This document shows, in pieces, positions 17,127-25,970 of a stretch of DNA of 64,000 nt. The first letter of the stretch is position 1. Every line of letters starts with the position of its first letter. This stretch comes from Saccharopolyspora ipomoeae (lineage in GTDB: Bacteria > Actinomycetota > Actinomycetes > Mycobacteriales > Pseudonocardiaceae). The notes beneath the pieces are model-generated. The model made no database searches. It was not told the origin of the DNA and saw only the letters and a program-made list of their open reading frames with translations. The stretch covers positions 1 to 64,000 of the forward strand of contig NZ_JASAOF010000009.1 of the NCBI RefSeq assembly GCF_029952525.1. The letters run 5' to 3'. Both the position numbers and the translations under genes were made by a program.

Positions 17127-18316
17127 GCGGCGACCTGCTCACCGGGGTGCGGGTGCTCGACCTGTCCACGGTGTTCATGGGCCCCTACGCCGCGCAGGTG
17201 CTCGCCGAGTGGGGCGCGGACGTGATCAAGGTCGAGTCGCTGCGCGGCGACCAGGTGCGCGGCATCGGCGACGTCACCGGCAACGGCGTCGGTCCGATCT
17301 TCGTCAACGCCAACCGGGGCAAGCGCTCGGTGGCGATCGACCTGAAGAGCCCAGAGACCCGCGAGGTGCTGCGCGCCCTGGTGCGCGGCGCCGACGTGCT
17401 GCTGCACAACATCCGCCCGCCCGCGGCGGCGCGCCTGGGCCTGACCTGGGATGAGCTGCGCGAGATCAACCCGGGTCTGGTGCTGTGCGCGTTCCGGGGC
17501 TACGGGAAGGACGGGCCGCACGCCGACCGGCCCGCCTACGACGACGTGATCCAGGCGGCCTCCGGCATCGCCGCGGCCCAGGGCGCGGCCGGCGGTGAAC
17601 CCGAGTACTGGCGCTCGGCGGCCTCGGACAAGATCCTCGGCCTCTACGGCGCCGCCGCCACCTGCGCGGCTCTGCGCGCGAAGGAGGCCGACGGCCGGGG
17701 GCGCTCGGTGGAGGTGCCGATGTTCGAGGGGATGGCCTCGTTCATGCTCCTGGACCGCCAGGGCGGGTGGCTCATCGACCCGCCGTCGGGCCCCACCGGC
17801 TACCCGAGGACCGATTCACCCCACCGCAGGCCGTACGCCACCAAGGACGGGCACCTGGCGGTGATGATGTACGCCGACAAGCACTGGACGGTGTTCTTCG
17901 ACCTCATCGGCCGCCCGGAGCTGGCCGAGGACCCGCGGTTCCGCGACATCGGCGCGCGCACCAGCCACATCGACGAGCTCTACGCGCTGCTGGCCGAGGA
18001 GATGGTCACCCGCACCTCGGCGGAGTGGAGCGAGGCGTTCGAGCGCGCCGACATCCCGCACGGCCCCGTCCACGACGTCGAGGACCTGTTCACCGACCCG
18101 CACCTGAGCGCCACCGGCTTCTTCCAGACCGTCGAGCAGCCGGGCGTGGGCCCGGTGCGGCTCGCGCGCAGGCCGGTCGACTTCGGCGAGCCCGCGCCGC
18201 CGCCCCGCCCGGCCCCGCTGCTGGGCCAGCACTCCCGGGAAGTGCTGGCGGAGGCCGGGATTCCGGAGGACGACGTGCAGCGGCTGCTCGACTCCGGTGC
18301 GCTCAGCCAGCGCTGA
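17123..18316 (+). CDS. Family III CoA transferase (CaiB/BaiF type)
   Basis: A 397-residue class III CoA transferase. GVRVLDLSTVFMGPYAAQVLAEWGADVIKVE is the N-terminal family signature and Asp169 (SAASDKILG) is the conserved aspartate that carries CoA as an acyl anhydride/thioester, at the same residue number as in formyl-CoA transferase. It moves CoA from a donor thioester to a free carboxylic acid. It closes an operon with the two acyl-CoA dehydrogenases (ATGA overlap), so it probably activates the acid that they oxidise. The convergent methyltransferase gene overlaps its 3' end by 14 bp. Confidence 0.92.
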   Translation: MSGDLLTGVRVLDLSTVFMGPYAAQVLAEWGADVIKVESLRGDQVRGIGDVTGNGVGPIFVNANRGKRSVAIDLKSPETREVLRALVRGADVLLHNIRPPAAARLGLTWDELREINPGLVLCAFRGYGKDGPHADRPAYDDVIQAASGIAAAQGAAGGEPEYWRSAASDKILGLYGAAATCAALRAKEADGRGRSVEVPMFEGMASFMLLDRQGGWLIDPPSGPTGYPRTDSPHRRPYATKDGHLAVMMYADKHWTVFFDLIGRPELAEDPRFRDIGARTSHIDELYALLAEEMVTRTSAEWSEAFERADIPHGPVHDVEDLFTDPHLSATGFFQTVEQPGVGPVRLARRPVDFGEPAPPPRPAPLLGQHSREVLAEAGIPEDDVQRLLDSGALSQR

Positions 18317-18318
18317 GC
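18301..18318. terminator. Hairpin spanning both stop codons of convergent genes
   Basis: GCTCAGC (18301-18307) and GCTGAGC (18312-18318) form a 7-bp stem with a CAGC loop. The two arms contain the stop of the methyltransferase (18303-18305) and that of the CoA transferase (18314-18316). Confidence 0.5.
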
Positions 18319-18908
18319 ACGGCGACGAGGAAGTCGGAGTCCTCGCGGAACGGGCGCAGGTCCCAGGTGCTCAGCGCCAGGTCGGTCCGCAGCCCGGCCT
18401 TCTCGACGTCGGCGAAGAACTCGTCGGGCTCGTAGCCCCGGCCGGTGCCGAAGCCAACCGCCACCCGGCCCTCGGGGGACAGGTGCTCGCGGAACCGCTT
18501 GAGCACCGCGCCGCGGGTGCTGGGCGCGAGGAACGTCATCACGTTCCCGGCGCACACGATCAGGTCGAACGGCTCGGTGATGCCGTGCGCGGCCAGGTCG
18601 AGTTCGGCGAGGTCGCCGACGACCCAGCGCGGCCCCGGGTGGTCCTCCTTCGCCGCCTCGATCAGCGCCGGGTCGACGTCGACGCCGACGACGTCGTGTC
18701 CCACCGAGGCCAGCCAGCCGCCGACCCGGCCCGGGCCGCACCCGGCGTCGAGGACGCGGGACCCGCGCTCGGCCATCGCGTCGATCATCCGGGCCTCCCC
18801 GGCGAGGTCGGTGCCCGCCTCGGCCAGGCCGCGCATCCTGTTGATGTACCAGGAGGAGTGTCCCGGATCCGCGGCCACCTTCTGCATCCAGATGCTCTGC
18901 TCGACCAT
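18303..18908 (-). CDS. SAM-dependent class I methyltransferase
   Basis: A 201-residue methyltransferase. VLDAGCGPGRVGGWLASVG is the SAM-binding motif I, VVGVDVDPALIEAA carries the acidic ribose-binding residue, and FDLIVCAGNVM is motif IV. The start at 18908 follows a run of G residues. A much longer reading frame extends upstream through the dispersed repeat and is not credible. The substrate cannot be told. It is a single gene between the CoA transferase (convergent) and a repeat element. Confidence 0.83.
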   Translation of the reverse strand: MVEQSIWMQKVAADPGHSSWYINRMRGLAEAGTDLAGEARMIDAMAERGSRVLDAGCGPGRVGGWLASVGHDVVGVDVDPALIEAAKEDHPGPRWVVGDLAELDLAAHGITEPFDLIVCAGNVMTFLAPSTRGAVLKRFREHLSPEGRVAVGFGTGRGYEPDEFFADVEKAGLRTDLALSTWDLRPFREDSDFLVAVLSAG

Positions 18909-18961
18909 GCCCCCATTGTGCGCTGCGCACGATAAGGCCTGTTGAGCGGTCCTCTTGCTCA

Positions 18962-19136
18962 GCGGTGCGGGTGGCGGAACCTGAGCGCCTCCGTGGACTC
19001 CGTGCGCCGCTCCTTGAGCATGCCAATACGCGGCGTCCCGGCGCACTCGCCACGAAGGCGCTCAGGTTCCCCCAGAGGAGACAACACAGCGGTGCCAGTG
19101 TCTCGGGTGGTGGAAGAGGATGCGGCTCCGCCGCAT
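18962..19136 (+). repeat. Dispersed 175-bp palindromic repeat, full copy 1
   Basis: About 93% identical by eye to copy 2 (60909-61083). Outer arms GGAACCTGAGCGCC.. (18976-18996) and ..GGCGCTCAGGTTCC (19050-19070) are 21 bp long with one mismatch. The tail carries the hairpin ATGCGGC-TCC-GCCGCAT (19120-19136). It lies just beyond the PaaX-type gene's stop and upstream of the methyltransferase. Short open frames across it are shared with copy 2 but are probably not genes. Confidence 0.9.
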
Positions 19137-19159
19137 GCCGCAACAGCGCCTCGACGGGC

Positions 19160-19987
19160 TCAGAGCTCGATCTGGTCGATGGTCCGTTCCGCCAGGTCGG
19201 CTGTGGTGGCGTGGTAGTGGTGGGCGAGGTGCCGGAACAGGGTCTCGGCGCGGATGGCGGGCCAGTCGGCGTCGAGCAGGTCGGCGGGCAGGTGCGGGTC
19301 CTGGCGGACCAGCTGCAGCCAGTCGGTGTGCAGCACGAGCTGGCGGGCGAGGTCGTCGGGCGCCGAGGGCAGCGGGTCGGGGCTGTCCCACCGGGTGAGG
19401 AACGCGCGGTAGCGGGCGGCGATGGCGTCGAGGTCGAAGGCCTTGCGGACGAGGTCGGCCGACTCGGTGGGCTTGCTCTGCTGCGCGGTGAAGGCGGTGA
19501 CGTTGTCGTTGAGCCCGAGCTCGTCGACGATCGCGGTGACGTCCTGAGCTCCGGGCGCGATCCACAGCCCGTTCTGCAGCAGGCCGAACCCGGCCCAGAT
19601 CAGCTGGGAGCGCAGGTCGTGCCGGTCGCTGCGCCGGGTGTCGGGCAGCGAGAAGGCCACCAGCGTCCAGGTCCCGTCCCAGTCGCGGTTGACCGCGCCG
19701 GTGTCCCAGATCCGCCGCTCGCCGTCTTCGAGGACCTGCTCGGCGTGCTCGGTGAGTCCGAAGTAGACGCGACGGCCCCGCCGGTGGCGGGTGAGCAGGC
19801 CGCGGTGGACCATCCGGCTCAGCGTCGAGCGCACCGCCTCCTCGGAGATCTCGATCCGGCCGAAGACGTCGATGATGCTGCCCGAGTACGCGGCCGAGTC
19901 GCGCCCGAGCACGTGCAGCCCCAGGAAGCTCAGCATGAGCGACTGCGGTCGGGCCGAGTAGGTCAGCGCGTCGTCGGCGGAGGTCAC
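19160..19987 (-). CDS. PaaX-family transcriptional regulator
   Basis: A regulator of about 275 residues with an N-terminal winged helix (SLMLSFLGLHVLGR, then EEAVRSTLSRMVHRGLL) and the PaaX central and C-terminal domains (WDGTWTLVAFSLPDTRRSDRHDLRSQLIWAGFGLLQNGLWIAP is typical in pattern). PaaX proteins repress aromatic or fatty acyl-CoA catabolism and respond to acyl-CoA esters. The GTG start at 19987 is preferred over an ATG at 20038 because the tandem CAANGTTG sites at 20008-20027 would otherwise be coding; this start is uncertain. It diverges from the transporter and acyl-CoA ligase at 20183-22986, its probable targets. Confidence 0.8.
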   Translation of the reverse strand: MTSADDALTYSARPQSLMLSFLGLHVLGRDSAAYSGSIIDVFGRIEISEEAVRSTLSRMVHRGLLTRHRRGRRVYFGLTEHAEQVLEDGERRIWDTGAVNRDWDGTWTLVAFSLPDTRRSDRHDLRSQLIWAGFGLLQNGLWIAPGAQDVTAIVDELGLNDNVTAFTAQQSKPTESADLVRKAFDLDAIAARYRAFLTRWDSPDPLPSAPDDLARQLVLHTDWLQLVRQDPHLPADLLDADWPAIRAETLFRHLAHHYHATTADLAERTIDQIEL

Positions 19988-20007
19988 GATGACCAGCGTA
20001 GTCGCTC

Positions 20008-20027
20008 CAATGTTGGGCACAACGTTG
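20008..20027. promoter_or_regulatory. Tandem CAAYGTTG sites, probable PaaX-type operator
   Basis: CAATGTTG (20008-20015) and the perfect palindrome CAACGTTG (20020-20027) are 12 bp apart centre to centre, in the divergent region between the PaaX-type gene and the transporter. Confidence 0.5.
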
Positions 20028-20182
20028 ACGGCCGTCACTGCGGCGCCGTACGTTTTGCCGGGTCGGCACGCTCATCCACCGAGGGGCTCTCGATGCAGCC
20101 GCACGACCCAGCCGAGTGATCCGGACCGTCTGATGTGGATGGTCATCCTGTTCCGCACCCGCCAACGACGAGGGCGATCGGC

Positions 20183-21484
20183 ATGACAGATTCGGTCACA
20201 CCCGAGAGGCAGCTCAGACGCGCGGTCGCGTCCAGCTTCCTGGGCAGCGTCATCGAGTACTACGACTTCCTGCTCTACGCCACGGCCTCGGCGGTGGTCT
20301 TCAGCCAGGTCTTCTTCAGCAACCTCGACCCGCTGGTGGCCACCGTCGCCAGCTTCGGCACCTTCGCCACCGGCTACCTCGCGCGCCCGCTCGGCGGGCT
20401 GGTGTTCGGCCACTTCGGCGACCGGCTCGGCCGCAAGCGGATGCTGGTGCTCACGATGCTGCTCATGGGCATCGCCAGCTCGCTGATCGGCCTGCTGCCC
20501 ACCTACGAGCAGATCGGCGCGTGGGCGCCGCTGGGACTGGTGCTGCTGCGCGTCGTCCAAGGCGTGGCCGTCGGCGGCGAGTGGGGCGGGGCGGTGCTCA
20601 TCTCCGCCGAGCACGCGCGTTCGCGGCGCGGGCTGTGGGCGAGCTTCACCAACGCCGGAGCGCCCTGCGGCATGGTGCTGTCCACCGCCGTGCTCACCGG
20701 CACCGCCGCCGTCCTCGGCGAGGAGGCGTTCCTCGGGTGGGGTTGGCGCATCCCGTTCCTGCTCAGCGTCGCGCTGCTGGTCCTCGGGCTGTTCGTGCGG
20801 CTCAAGGTCGCCGAACCCCGCCTGTTCCGGGAATCCCGGCGCAGCGCGCGGGCACCGCTGGTGGAGGTGCTGCGGAACCGGCCGCGGCAGCTCGCGCTCG
20901 GCGTCGGCGTCGGGCTCGCCGCGTTCGTCGCCCAGTCGACGCTGACCACGTTCGTGCTGGCCTACGGCGTGCAGGCGGGGTTCAGCAGGCAGACCGTGCT
21001 CAACGCCATCACGCTGTCCTCGGTGACCGCCGTGGTGGGCATCATCGCCTGGTCGGGGCTGTCCGACCGGCTCGGCCGGCGCCCGATCGTGCTGGTAGGG
21101 GCGCTGGCGATGGCCACCTACAGCTTCGCGCTGTTCCCGATGGTCGACAGCGGCAGCGCCGCGCTGCTCGTCGTCGCGCTGGTGCTCGGCCAGGGCGTCA
21201 TCCACCCGATGATGTACGGGCCGCTGGCCGCGCTCTACACGGAGCTGTTCAGCACCGAGAGCCGCTACACCGGCGCGTCGCTGGGCTACCAGCTGGCCGG
21301 GCTCGGCGGGGGACTCGCACCGGTGCTGTTCGCGCAGCTGCAGAGCAGCGGAGCCGGGACCACCGCGATCTCGGGCACCATCACCGCGTTCTGCGCGCTG
21401 ACCGTCGCCTGCGTGCTCGCGCTGCGCGAGACCAGCGGGCAGGTACTCGGCACCCCCGAGGGCGCACGGGAAGGAGCCCGCTGA
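20183..21484 (+). CDS. MHS-family MFS transporter
   Basis: A 433-residue metabolite:H+ symporter. SFLGSVIEYYDFLLYATASA in helix 1, RPLGGLVFGHFGDRLGRKRM between helices 2 and 3, and VQGVAVGGEWGGAVLISAEH in helix 4 are hallmark segments of the MHS/ShiA-like branch. Twelve helices are expected. The ATG at 20183 follows GAGGG. The gene is translationally coupled (TGATG) to an acyl-CoA ligase, so it probably imports the carboxylic acid that the ligase activates, under control of the divergent PaaX-type regulator. Confidence 0.88.
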   Translation: MTDSVTPERQLRRAVASSFLGSVIEYYDFLLYATASAVVFSQVFFSNLDPLVATVASFGTFATGYLARPLGGLVFGHFGDRLGRKRMLVLTMLLMGIASSLIGLLPTYEQIGAWAPLGLVLLRVVQGVAVGGEWGGAVLISAEHARSRRGLWASFTNAGAPCGMVLSTAVLTGTAAVLGEEAFLGWGWRIPFLLSVALLVLGLFVRLKVAEPRLFRESRRSARAPLVEVLRNRPRQLALGVGVGLAAFVAQSTLTTFVLAYGVQAGFSRQTVLNAITLSSVTAVVGIIAWSGLSDRLGRRPIVLVGALAMATYSFALFPMVDSGSAALLVVALVLGQGVIHPMMYGPLAALYTELFSTESRYTGASLGYQLAGLGGGLAPVLFAQLQSSGAGTTAISGTITAFCALTVACVLALRETSGQVLGTPEGAREGAR

Positions 21485-22986
21485 TGCACGACCTCGGCCT
21501 GGGCGGCTGGCCCGCCCGGCGAGCCCTGATGACCCCGGACCGCACCGCGTTCGTCTTCGGCGAGGACGCGGTGACCTACGCCGAGTTCGCCGAGCGCACC
21601 GCCACCGCCGCCCAGCGGTTGCGCGCCGACGGCGTGGGCCGCGGCGACCGGGTCGCCTACCTGGGGCCCAACCACCTCGCGTTCGTCGAGACGATGTTCG
21701 CCGCGCACCGGATCGGCGCGGTGTTCGTCCCGCTGAACTTCCGGCTCGCCGCACCCGAGATCGACTACGTGCTCGCCGATTCCGAGCCCGAGGTGCTGGT
21801 CTACGCGCCCGAGTGCGCGGGAACCGTCGGGGCCCTGGAGAACCGCCCGCGCCGGATCGTGGCGCTCACCGACCCGCAGCCGGGCGAGCAGGAGTACGAA
21901 ACCTGGCTCGCCGCAGCTGGTCCCGATCCGATCGAGGAGCGGGTGGGCTTCGACGAGACCGCGCTGATCCTCTACACCTCCGGCACCACCGGCCGGCCCA
22001 AGGGGGCGATGCTCACCCACGGAAACCTGGTGTGGAACACCGTCAACCTGCTGGTCGGCGTCGACGTCGTCAGCGACGACGTCGCGCTGATCACCGCGCC
22101 GCTGTTCCACGTGGCCGCCCTCGACCAGACGCTGCTGCCGACGTTCATCAAGGGCGCCTGCTCGGTGATCGCCCCGGGCTGGGACGTCGACGCCTGCTAC
22201 GACCGCATCGAGCGCAACGGGATCACCTGGATGTTCGGCGTCACCACCATGTTCGCCGAGCTGGCCGCCTCGCCGCGCTGGGCCGAGGCCGACCTGTCGT
22301 CGCTGCGGATCGTGATGAGCGGCGGCGCGGCCGTCCCCGAAGCGCTGATCCGCACCTACCAGGAGCGCGGTCTGGTGTTCTGCCAGGGCTACGGCATGAC
22401 CGAGACCGCGCCGGGCGCCACGTTCCTGGAAGCGGGGGAGAGCGTGCGCAAGGTCGGCTCGGCCGGGGTGCCGGTGTTCTTCACCGGCGTCCGGGTGGTC
22501 CGGCCCGACGGCACCGACGCCGATCCGGGGGAGCCGGGGGAGGTGCTCGTCAAGGGCCCCAACGTCAGCCCCGGCTACTGGCGCAACCCCCAGGCCACCG
22601 ACGCGGCGTTCGAGGACGGCTGGTTCCGCTCCGGCGACCTGGCGTCGTTCGACGACGAGGGCCACCTGCACGTGGTGGACCGGGTCAAGGACATGTTCAT
22701 CTCCGGCGGGGAGAACGTGTACCCGGCCGAGGTGGAGAACGCCCTGTTCGAACACCCGGCCGTGGCCGAAGCCGCGGTCGTCGGCGTCCCGGACGAGCGA
22801 TGGGGCGAGGTCGGCCGCGCCTTCGTCGTCTGCCACCCCGGCAGCGCACCGACCGGCGACGAGCTGCGGGAATTCCTGCGCACCCGGCTCGCCCGCTACA
22901 AGGTCCCGGTGCACGTCGACCTCGTCGACAGCCTGCCGCGCACCGGCTCCGGCAAGATCCAGAAATCCGAGCTGCGGAAGCGCTAG
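21484..22986 (+). CDS. Acyl-CoA synthetase (AMP-forming)
   Basis: A 500-residue ANL-superfamily ligase forming acyl-CoA from acid, ATP and CoA. ILYTSGTTGRPKGAMLTHGN is the P-loop-like A3 motif, QGYGMTETAPG the A5 motif, WFRSGDLASFDDEG the A7 motif, and the catalytic lysine lies in TGSGKIQKSELRKR. There is no carrier domain and no FAAL-type character. Its partner transporter and PaaX-type control suggest a medium-chain or aromatic acid. The last four bases overlap the convergent universal stress gene. Confidence 0.9.
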   Translation: MHDLGLGGWPARRALMTPDRTAFVFGEDAVTYAEFAERTATAAQRLRADGVGRGDRVAYLGPNHLAFVETMFAAHRIGAVFVPLNFRLAAPEIDYVLADSEPEVLVYAPECAGTVGALENRPRRIVALTDPQPGEQEYETWLAAAGPDPIEERVGFDETALILYTSGTTGRPKGAMLTHGNLVWNTVNLLVGVDVVSDDVALITAPLFHVAALDQTLLPTFIKGACSVIAPGWDVDACYDRIERNGITWMFGVTTMFAELAASPRWAEADLSSLRIVMSGGAAVPEALIRTYQERGLVFCQGYGMTETAPGATFLEAGESVRKVGSAGVPVFFTGVRVVRPDGTDADPGEPGEVLVKGPNVSPGYWRNPQATDAAFEDGWFRSGDLASFDDEGHLHVVDRVKDMFISGGENVYPAEVENALFEHPAVAEAAVVGVPDERWGEVGRAFVVCHPGSAPTGDELREFLRTRLARYKVPVHVDLVDSLPRTGSGKIQKSELRKR

Positions 22987-23849
22987 CCCTGCGGGCGGAC
23001 GACGAGGACCGTGCACCGCGCGTGGTTCAGCAGCGCTTGGCTGGTGGAGCCCAGGAGCATGCCGAGGAACCCGCCCCGGCCGCGGCTGCCGACCACCAGG
23101 AGCTGGGCGCGGGTGCTCCAGTCCAGCAGCGCGTCCCGGGGGCGCTCGTTGGCGGTCACGCGTTCGACCTGCACGTCCGGGTGCTTCTCCTGCAGACCGG
23201 CCAGCGCCTCGGCCAGCAGGCGCTCGCTGGTGGCCATCTCCGGTTCGAGGTGGCCCAGCCCGACCTCGCGGATCGAGGGCTCGCGGGAGGCGTGCACCGC
23301 CACCAGCCCGACCCCGCGCCACGCCGCCTCGGCGAAGGCCGCGGCCAGCGCCTCCGCGCTGTTGTCGCTGCCGTCGACACCGGCGACCACCGGCCCGTCC
23401 GGCGCGGCCGGTTCGCGCACCACCGCCACCGGGCAGGCCGCGTGCGCGGCGGCTGAGGCGGCCGTCGACCCCAGCAGCATGCCGCCGAAACCGCCACGCC
23501 CGGACGCGCCGAGAGCGAGCATCCGGGCGTCCTCGGCCATCCGCAGCAGCAGCGCGACCGGCTGCTCCTGCACGTACTCGGTGGTGAACTCCAGCCCGGA
23601 GGCGACCGAGTTGACCCGATCTGCGGCGTCGCCCAGCTGGGTGCGCGCCAGCTGGTCGATCTCGGCGAACGCGTCGGGCGGCACCGGCATCCCGGACCCG
23701 TAGAAGCCGCGGAAGTAGGGCTCGGTCGAGGTCACCAGGTACAGCGACAGCTTGCGGGCCGAGGCCACCGACGCGGCCCACGCCGCCGCGCTCAGCGCCT
23801 GCTCCGATCCGTCGATCCCGACCACGATCGTGTTGCTGAGGTCAGTCAT
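22983..23849 (-). CDS. Tandem-domain universal stress protein
   Basis: A 288-residue protein of two UspA domains (about 1-145 and 150-288). Each ends with the ATP-binding loop: GASGRGGFGGMLLGSTAAS in the first and GSRGRGGFLGMLLGSTSQA in the second, fitting the G-x2-G-x9-G-S/T pattern of ATP-binding members. GGGGAG precedes the ATG at 23849. Such proteins in actinomycetes accompany hypoxia or stationary-phase responses. A LuxR-type regulator gene follows upstream on the same strand. Confidence 0.92.
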   Translation of the reverse strand: MTDLSNTIVVGIDGSEQALSAAAWAASVASARKLSLYLVTSTEPYFRGFYGSGMPVPPDAFAEIDQLARTQLGDAADRVNSVASGLEFTTEYVQEQPVALLLRMAEDARMLALGASGRGGFGGMLLGSTAASAAAHAACPVAVVREPAAPDGPVVAGVDGSDNSAEALAAAFAEAAWRGVGLVAVHASREPSIREVGLGHLEPEMATSERLLAEALAGLQEKHPDVQVERVTANERPRDALLDWSTRAQLLVVGSRGRGGFLGMLLGSTSQALLNHARCTVLVVRPQG

Positions 23850-23937
23850 CGTCGCTCCCCTCGATCCGCCCCGAACCGACCATGCCGGACGTGAGCGTTC
23901 CGCGCCCGATGACCTCGCTCAACGCGAGCCGCGTTCG

Positions 23938-24312
23938 CTAGTCGTGGTGCCCTAAGAGCTTGACCACCGCCGAGGTCCGGTCGCTCACGTGCAGCTTCGT
24001 GAAGATGTTGCGGAGGTGGTTCTTGACCGTGCGCTCGGAGATGCCGAGCGCACGGCCGATCTGGCGGTTGGACCAGCCGCGAGCCAGGTGGTCGAGGACC
24101 TCCTTCTCGCGCTTGGTCAGCGATGAGAGCACTTCGGCGATCGCGTCGTCGGAAGGGTTTTCGTGTTCTTCGTCCGAGATCGCGTTGATGCGCGCCGACG
24201 CGAGCTGGCCGACCTGGTTGAGGACCTGGCGCATCGCGCGCGAGTGCTCGACGGCCTCGTGCAGCAACGCGGTGATCGCCCGATCGAGCGCCCGGTCTGA
24301 GGAACGGGCCAT
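23938..24312 (-). CDS. Small LuxR-type (GerE) DNA-binding regulator
   Basis: A 124-residue protein. Residues about 62-122 form a complete GerE helix-turn-helix (LTKREKEVLDHLARGWSNRQIGRALGISERTVKNHLRNIF in pattern). The first 60 residues are helical and do not resemble a receiver domain, so it is not a classical phosphorylated response regulator. GGAGG lies upstream of the ATG at 24312. It may co-regulate the adjacent universal stress gene, which lies 88 bp downstream on the same strand. Confidence 0.87.
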   Translation of the reverse strand: MARSSDRALDRAITALLHEAVEHSRAMRQVLNQVGQLASARINAISDEEHENPSDDAIAEVLSSLTKREKEVLDHLARGWSNRQIGRALGISERTVKNHLRNIFTKLHVSDRTSAVVKLLGHHD

Positions 24313-24645
24313 GAAGCGCCTCCACTCGGGCGGTTCGTTCCGGGCCGCCCGACACCCGTGGATTCCTACTCTTCATTTCGCCACTGCATTTCGCTCTTAT
24401 TACGACCCAGCCGCCGAATCCCCCGGTAGGGACGGGATATACCCCATGTGGACCAGTGCGAGGAACGTGCTGTGGTCCTCGTGCGCGGCGGTGCGGGTGG
24501 CGGAACCCGAGCGCGTTCGCGATCGCCGTGCGCCGCCCACGACCTAGTGCGGAAGGTATAGGGCGAATTGTTCATGGTGCTCGGGTCCACAGCGGACCTA
24601 GCGTTGATCGTGTTCAGCACATCAACAGAACAGGAGCTCTCGACG
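24313..24645. repeat. Intergenic region with a truncated dispersed-repeat copy
   Basis: The 333-bp gap between the LuxR-type gene and the decarboxylase contains, at 24488-24536, the first third of the 175-bp dispersed repeat (GCGGTGCGGGTGGCGGAACC onward, degrading after the GTGCGCCGC block). The palindromic arm partner and tail are missing. The rest is relatively A/T-rich and should hold the promoters of both flanking genes, though no confident -35/-10 pair was found. Confidence 0.65.
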
Positions 24646-25923
24646 ATGGCTGCTTTACCGGAGGCGTGCGAGGCAAGGTCGGTTCCCTCGACGCAACTTC
24701 GGGGCGGGATACCACTTTTCGGAATGGACGCGGACACGGCGCTCGACGTGGTCACGGGCAGGCTGGGGCTTGGCTGCCCGCCGGAGCGCAACCTCGCGAC
24801 ATTCCTCACCACGTCGATCGAGCCGGAGGCGCAGCGGCTCTACCGCACCTACCTCAACCACAACCTCGTCGATCGGGAGCAGTACCCGGCCATCGACGCG
24901 ATGCTGCGGGAGTGCGTCGGCATCATCGGTTCGCTGTGGCACGGCGAACCGCACCGGGTCGCGGGCAGCGCGACCACGGGGTCCAGCGAGGCGGCGCTGC
25001 TGGCCGGGGCCTCGCTGCTGCGCAACTGGCAGGAGCGAGGCGCAACGCGCCGGCCGAACCTGGTGATGGGGGCCGGTGCGCACGCCTGCTGGGCCAAGTT
25101 CTGCCGCCACTGGGACGTCGAAGCGCGCGTGGCTCCCGCGCGCGGCGACTCCCCGTCGCTGGACCCGGACGAGGTCGAGGAGCTCTGCGACGGGGGAACC
25201 ATCGGCGTCGTCGGCATCCTGGGGTCCACTCTGGACGGACGGTACGAGCCGATCGCCGCGATCGCCGACGCCTTGGACCGGCTCCAGGAACGCACCGGGC
25301 TCGACATCCCGATGCACGTCGACGCCGCCTCCGGGGGCTTCCTCGCGCCGTTCCTCGATCCCGACCTGGCCTGGGACTTCCGCATCCCGCGGGTGGTGTC
25401 GATCAACGCCTCGGGGCACAAGTCGGGCATGGTGCCGCCCGGCCTGGGCTGGGTGCTCTGGCGCGGCGAGGGCGACCGGAACCAGGGCCTGGGGGTCCGG
25501 GTCAACTACCTCGGCGGGGACGACGCGCACCACGAGCTCACCTTCTCCCGCTCGGCGGCCCCGGTGGTGCTCCAGTACTACAACTTCGTGCGCTACGGCT
25601 TCGCCGGGTTCCACGCCGTGCACGCGAGATCCCGCGGTCTCGCGCGGCGGCTCGCCGAGCGGATGCGCGCGACCGGGCGGCTCCGGCTGCTCGGCGACGG
25701 CGGGGAGCTGCCCGTCGTCGCCGTCACCGCCAGGCCCCCGGTGGCGCTGCGGGAGCTGGCCGCGCACCTGGCCGAACGCGGCTGGGCGGTGCCGGTCTAC
25801 ACCCTGCCGCCGCACCTCGAACACGTCGAGGTGATGCGCGTGGTCGTGCGGAGCGACCTCACCCCCGCGTCGGTCGAGGAGCTGGCGACGACCGTCGAGG
25901 AGTTCGTCGCCGGCGCCCGATGA
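24646..25923 (+). CDS. Glutamate decarboxylase-like PLP enzyme
   Basis: A 425-residue group II PLP decarboxylase. SINASGHKSG carries the Schiff-base lysine (Lys259), preceded by IPMHVDAASGGFLAPF with the PLP-nitrogen aspartate. GSATTGSSEAALLAG binds the cofactor phosphate. Overall similarity is closest to bacterial glutamate decarboxylase (GadB), somewhat shorter at both ends. AGGAG precedes the ATG at 24646. It would convert glutamate, or a related amino acid, to the amine plus CO2. It sits beside a nitrilase-family amidase and the 5-oxoprolinase genes, which release glutamate. No glutamate/GABA antiporter is seen, so acid resistance is less likely than a catabolic role. Confidence 0.85.
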   Translation: MAALPEACEARSVPSTQLRGGIPLFGMDADTALDVVTGRLGLGCPPERNLATFLTTSIEPEAQRLYRTYLNHNLVDREQYPAIDAMLRECVGIIGSLWHGEPHRVAGSATTGSSEAALLAGASLLRNWQERGATRRPNLVMGAGAHACWAKFCRHWDVEARVAPARGDSPSLDPDEVEELCDGGTIGVVGILGSTLDGRYEPIAAIADALDRLQERTGLDIPMHVDAASGGFLAPFLDPDLAWDFRIPRVVSINASGHKSGMVPPGLGWVLWRGEGDRNQGLGVRVNYLGGDDAHHELTFSRSAAPVVLQYYNFVRYGFAGFHAVHARSRGLARRLAERMRATGRLRLLGDGGELPVVAVTARPPVALRELAAHLAERGWAVPVYTLPPHLEHVEVMRVVVRSDLTPASVEELATTVEEFVAGAR

Positions 25924-25970
25924 GATCGACCCGATGAAATCCGTGCAGTGAACCGAGAGGAGCAACATCC

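Noticed and set aside
18942-19217. Small gene within the dispersed repeat (also 60906-61202)
   Set aside because: The frame lies inside a palindromic repeat, differs between copies in coding and non-coding fashion alike, runs into unrelated flanking sequence, and has no good ribosome site.
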